Shown in pieces: positions 5,372-8,013 of a stretch of 8,013 nt of DNA. The stretch spans positions 1 through 8,013 of the forward strand of contig CAMDJU010000115.1 of assembly GCA_945900695.1 (NCBI GenBank), in the 5' to 3' direction. Source of the DNA: Bordetella parapertussis. Its GTDB lineage: Bacteria; Pseudomonadota; Gammaproteobacteria; Burkholderiales; Burkholderiaceae_C. The translations under genes were made by a program, and so were the position numbers. Every line of letters starts with the position of its first letter. The stretch's first letter is position 1. Below the pieces are notes generated by a model. That model was given only the letters and a program-made list of their open reading frames with translations, had not been told where the DNA came from and did not search any database.

Positions 5372-7258
5372 ATGAAGCTCGAACCCAGGCCAAGCGCAGA
5401 CCGCTGGGCCCGCATCAGTGCCTGGATGGGTTTGGCTTGGGCCTTTCTGGGGGCCTGGTGTGCCGCCCCCGCCTGGGGGCAGGCCGACACCCCGCTGCAA
5501 CCCGAGGCCGCCACCGGCCTCATCCGCCAAAACAGTGTGGCCTTTGCGCGCCAAGGGGTGAGCGCGGCCCACCCGCTGGCCAGCCAAGCTGGCTTGGACA
5601 TCTTGCGCCAAGGTGGGTCTGCGTTGGACGCGACCATCGCGGTGCAAATGGTGCTCACCCTGGTCGAGCCGCAATCGAGTGGCATTGGCGGCGGGGCTTT
5701 TTTGCTCTACCACGACGGCCAACGCGTGCGGGCCTACGACGGGCGCGAAACCGCGCCGGCCACTGCCACCGAAAACCTGTTCTTGCGCCAAGGCCGTGCC
5801 ATGGACATGCGTCAAGCGGCCCATGGCGGCTTGGCGGTGGGCGTGCCCGGCGTGTTGCGCATGCTCGAATTGGCGCACCGCGCCCATGGCCGCTTGCCCT
5901 GGGCGCGTTTGTTTGAACCCGCCATCGTCTTGGCCCAAAACGGATTTCCCATGGGCCACAGGCTGCATCAATTGCTGCGCGGTGCCACCGATCTGCAACA
6001 AGACCCCCAAGCCCGGGCCTATTTTTACCAAGCCGATGGCCAGCCCTGGCCCGTTGGCCATCGCTTGCAAAACCCTGGTTTGGCCCAGATGCTGCAACGC
6101 ATTGCCAATCAAGGGGCGGATGCTTTTCACCAAGGCGCCATCGCACAAGCCATGGTGCTCAAAGTGCAAAACCACCCGCACAACCCAGGCCTGTTGAGCC
6201 TGGAGGACTTGCGCCAGTACCGCCCCGTGGAACGCGAGCCCCTGTGTTTTGAACATGGGGCCCAGGGGGTGGTGCACCAGGTTTGCGGCTTCCCCCCACC
6301 CAGTTCGGGCGCCGTGGCCATGGCCCAAATCTTGGGCATGCTGAACAGCGCCTTGCCGCGCACCGCGCCAAGCTTGTCCTTGGCCACCAAACCCGCCCCC
6401 AACCAGGTGCAAGCCATTGGGGCCAGGGACGAGGCCTGGCTGCACACGTATGCCGAAGCCGCGCGGCTGGCCTATGCCGATCGCGCGCAGTACCTGGCCG
6501 ACCCAGACTTTGTCGCGCCACCCGGGGGCGATTGGCGCAGCCTGATTGCCCCGGCTTATCTGAACCAGCGCGCCCAATTGATTGGCCACAAGCGCATGGC
6601 CAACGCCGAGCCCGGAAGGCCTGGCACCTCGCCGCAGGCCCTGGCCCCCATGCCCGAGCAAACCGAGCATGGCACCAGCCACCTGAGCATCACCGACGCC
6701 TGGGGCCACACCTTGGCCATGACCACCAGCATCGAGTCTGCTTTTGGCGCTCACACCATGGTGAGCCTGGGCGAAGGGGGTGGGTTTTTGCTCAACAACC
6801 AACTCACCGATTTCAGCTTTGTGCCACGCAACGAACAAGGCCTGCCAATCGCCAACCGCGTCGAGCCCGGCAAGCGCCCGCGCTCATCCATGTCGCCCAC
6901 CTTGGTGCTGCGCCGATCCGCCCCAGCCCTGCCTGCGCAAGTGCACATCAGCCTGGGCAGCCCCGGGGGGGCGGCCATCATTCACTACACCACCCAAGCC
7001 TTGTGGGCGATGTTGCACATGGACCTGCGGCCTCAACAAGCCTTTGACCTGCCACACCTGGCGCTGTTCTCGCCGCAAGGGCCCATATGGCTCGAGACCA
7101 GCCGTTTTGATGAAGCCACCCAAGCCGCATTGACCCAGCGCGGCCACCCCCTTCGCCAGACCGATCTGACCAGTGGATTGCATGGCCTGCAACGGGTCAC
7201 TGGGGGCTGGCTGGGCGGGGCCGATGCGCGCCGCGAAGGCGCAGTGATCGGCGACTGA
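5372..7258 (+). CDS. ggt: Gamma-glutamyltransferase (glutathione hydrolase), periplasmic proenzyme
   Basis: This enzyme cleaves the gamma-glutamyl bond of glutathione and related peptides, or transfers the group to amino acids. It is an Ntn hydrolase made as a proenzyme that cuts itself. From the ATG at 5372 (628 residues) there is a signal peptide with a Trp/Ala-rich core, probably cut after AWG near residue 36. Arg125 in DGRETAPA should hold the substrate carboxylate. The self-cleavage and catalytic Thr435 lies in HGTSHLSI, leaving a 194-residue small subunit, the usual size. NNQLTDFS (Asp480), RSSMSP (Ser505-Ser506) and GSPGG (Gly532-Gly533) complete the active site. An open frame from an ATG at 5324 overlaps the dehydrogenase and would add 16 residues before the signal peptide, so 5372 is preferred, although its ribosome site is weak. 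Probably active. Confidence 0.93.
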   Translation: MKLEPRPSADRWARISAWMGLAWAFLGAWCAAPAWGQADTPLQPEAATGLIRQNSVAFARQGVSAAHPLASQAGLDILRQGGSALDATIAVQMVLTLVEPQSSGIGGGAFLLYHDGQRVRAYDGRETAPATATENLFLRQGRAMDMRQAAHGGLAVGVPGVLRMLELAHRAHGRLPWARLFEPAIVLAQNGFPMGHRLHQLLRGATDLQQDPQARAYFYQADGQPWPVGHRLQNPGLAQMLQRIANQGADAFHQGAIAQAMVLKVQNHPHNPGLLSLEDLRQYRPVEREPLCFEHGAQGVVHQVCGFPPPSSGAVAMAQILGMLNSALPRTAPSLSLATKPAPNQVQAIGARDEAWLHTYAEAARLAYADRAQYLADPDFVAPPGGDWRSLIAPAYLNQRAQLIGHKRMANAEPGRPGTSPQALAPMPEQTEHGTSHLSITDAWGHTLAMTTSIESAFGAHTMVSLGEGGGFLLNNQLTDFSFVPRNEQGLPIANRVEPGKRPRSSMSPTLVLRRSAPALPAQVHISLGSPGGAAIIHYTTQALWAMLHMDLRPQQAFDLPHLALFSPQGPIWLETSRFDEATQAALTQRGHPLRQTDLTSGLHGLQRVTGGWLGGADARREGAVIGD

Positions 7259-7393
7259 CCCACGCTGATCCAAGTCCACGCCAGAACCATCTGATTCGGG
7301 CCCACAGCATGGGCACCTCAGCACCAGGCCAAGGGTCCAGGTGGAGCGCCTTGGGTGTGGCTGCCTACAATGCCCGATCCACCCGAAGTCCCC
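7259..7393. other. Intergenic region between ggt and dnaG
   Basis: A 135-base gap without a supported gene. It contains a small hairpin (GCCCA 7300-7304 with TGGGC 7310-7314) lacking a T-tract, so it is not called as a terminator. A -10-like TACAAT stands at 7366-7371, with TG at 7362-7363 two bases from it, close to but not an exact extended -10. Confidence 0.6.
7366..7371 (+). promoter_or_regulatory. Possible -10 element for dnaG
   Basis: TACAAT lies 22 bases ahead of the dnaG ATG. The best -35 candidate, TGGAGC at 7342-7347 with an 18-base spacer, matches only half of the consensus. If used, the leader would be very short, roughly 15 bases. dnaG may also receive read-through from ggt. Confidence 0.35.
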
Positions 7394-8013
7394 ATGGCCA
7401 TACCGCAATCCTTTATCCAAGAACTGTTGGCGCGCGCCGATGTGGTGGACATCGTGGGTCGCTACGTGCAGCTGAAAAAAGGCGGCGCCAATTACATGGG
7501 TTTGTGCCCTTTCCACGGCGAAAAGTCCCCCTCTTTCTCGGTCAGCCCGACCAAACAGTTTTTCCATTGTTTTGGCTGCGGCAAGAACGGTAATGCGATT
7601 GGTTTTTTGATGGAACACGCCGGCATGAACTTTGTCGAAGCGGTCAAAGACCTGGCCCAAACCTACGGCATGCCGGTGCCCGAAGACGATGCCTCGCCCC
7701 AAGAGCGCGAACGCGCGGCGTTGGCACGCGAGCGCCAAGCCACCCTGAGCGATGTGCTGGAAAAAGCGGCCCAGGCTTACCGCAAACACCTGAAAAACGC
7801 ACCCCAAGCCGTCGAGTACCTCAAAGGTCGCGGCCTGTCTGGCGACATCGCACGCGATTACCAGCTGGGCTATGCGCCTGAAGGCTGGCGCAGCCTGGCC
7901 AGCGTGTTTCCCGACTACCAAGATCCCTTGCTGGTCGACAGTGGCTTGGTGATTCACCATGCCGAAGACGGCAGCGAAGACAAGCGCTACGACCGTTTTC
8001 GCGACCGCATCAT
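7394..8013 (+). CDS. dnaG: DNA primase, N-terminal part (runs off right edge)
   Basis: DnaG synthesises the RNA primers for chromosome replication, working with the replicative helicase DnaB. About 206 codons are visible of a protein usually near 600-650 residues. The N-terminal CHC2 zinc-binding domain is complete: ligands Cys38 and His41 in GLCPFHGEKSPSFSV, and Cys59 and Cys62 in FFHCFGCGKNGNAIGF. After a charged linker (about residues 97-115) the RNA-polymerase-domain N-terminus begins, with AVEYLKGRGLSGDIARDYQLGYAP; the window stops at YDRFRDRI, just before the TOPRIM catalytic core. The ATG at 7394 gives the canonical MAIPQSFIQELLARADVVDIV start, with a weak GAAG five bases before it. 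It is preceded here by ggt rather than rpsU or a GatB/YqeY-type gene; what follows is outside the window. Confidence 0.96.
   Translation, partial: MAIPQSFIQELLARADVVDIVGRYVQLKKGGANYMGLCPFHGEKSPSFSVSPTKQFFHCFGCGKNGNAIGFLMEHAGMNFVEAVKDLAQTYGMPVPEDDASPQERERAALARERQATLSDVLEKAAQAYRKHLKNAPQAVEYLKGRGLSGDIARDYQLGYAPEGWRSLASVFPDYQDPLLVDSGLVIHHAEDGSEDKRYDRFRDRI

Noticed and set aside
5300..6838. 512-codon open frame on the minus strand opposite ggt
   Set aside because: The plus-strand frame encodes a complete gamma-glutamyltransferase with all active-site motifs. The antisense product has no recognisable domain and is Gly/His/Gln-rich, as expected from the reverse of GC-biased codons.
7300..7314. Hairpin GCCCA/TGGGC after ggt as a possible terminator
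   Set aside because: The stem is only 5 bp and no T-tract follows, so it does not support intrinsic termination.
6884..7960. 358-codon minus-strand open frame spanning ggt and dnaG
   Set aside because: It crosses two clear plus-strand genes and the gap between them, and shows no domain of its own.

Overview
The window looks like ordinary chromosomal DNA of a Betaproteobacterium, most likely order Burkholderiales and probably a Comamonadaceae-like lineage. The grounds are the high GC content with G/C-rich third codon positions, a PHA-granule phasin of the Burkholderiales type, and the character of the housekeeping proteins. The genus cannot be fixed from sequence reading alone. No RNA genes, CRISPR arrays, insertion sequences or phage genes were seen.

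Layout. (1) Positions 1-2648 hold a tight minus-strand cluster, read right to left: an HDAC11-like zinc deacetylase (GTG start), a hotdog-fold acyl-CoA thioesterase, an FMN nitroreductase, and the N-terminal half of nicotinate phosphoribosyltransferase (pncB), which runs off the left edge. Each of the three junctions is the same 4-base ATGA overlap of stop and start, so the genes are almost certainly one translationally coupled operon. (2) Positions 2649-2815 are a divergent intergenic region with a good sigma70-type promoter for the phasin, flanked by two sequences that resemble PhaR operators. (3) The phasin gene (2816-3358) ends in a strong intrinsic terminator with a 10-bp stem and a GCAA loop. 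(4) A minus-strand patatin-like phospholipase with a lipoprotein signal follows, divergent from (5) a plus-strand pair: an HSD10-type short-chain dehydrogenase and, 19 bases later, a periplasmic gamma-glutamyltransferase. (6) The start of DNA primase (dnaG) runs off the right edge.

How the genes relate. The phasin coats polyhydroxyalkanoate granules. The HSD10-like dehydrogenase and the thioesterase act on acyl-CoA chemistry that feeds or drains the same pools, but a shared regulon is inference. PncB makes NaMN for NAD salvage. Its coupling to a deacylase, a thioesterase and a flavin reductase is the least explained arrangement here. The rest is typical core-genome content, and I did not find a convincing new defence, mobile or regulatory system.
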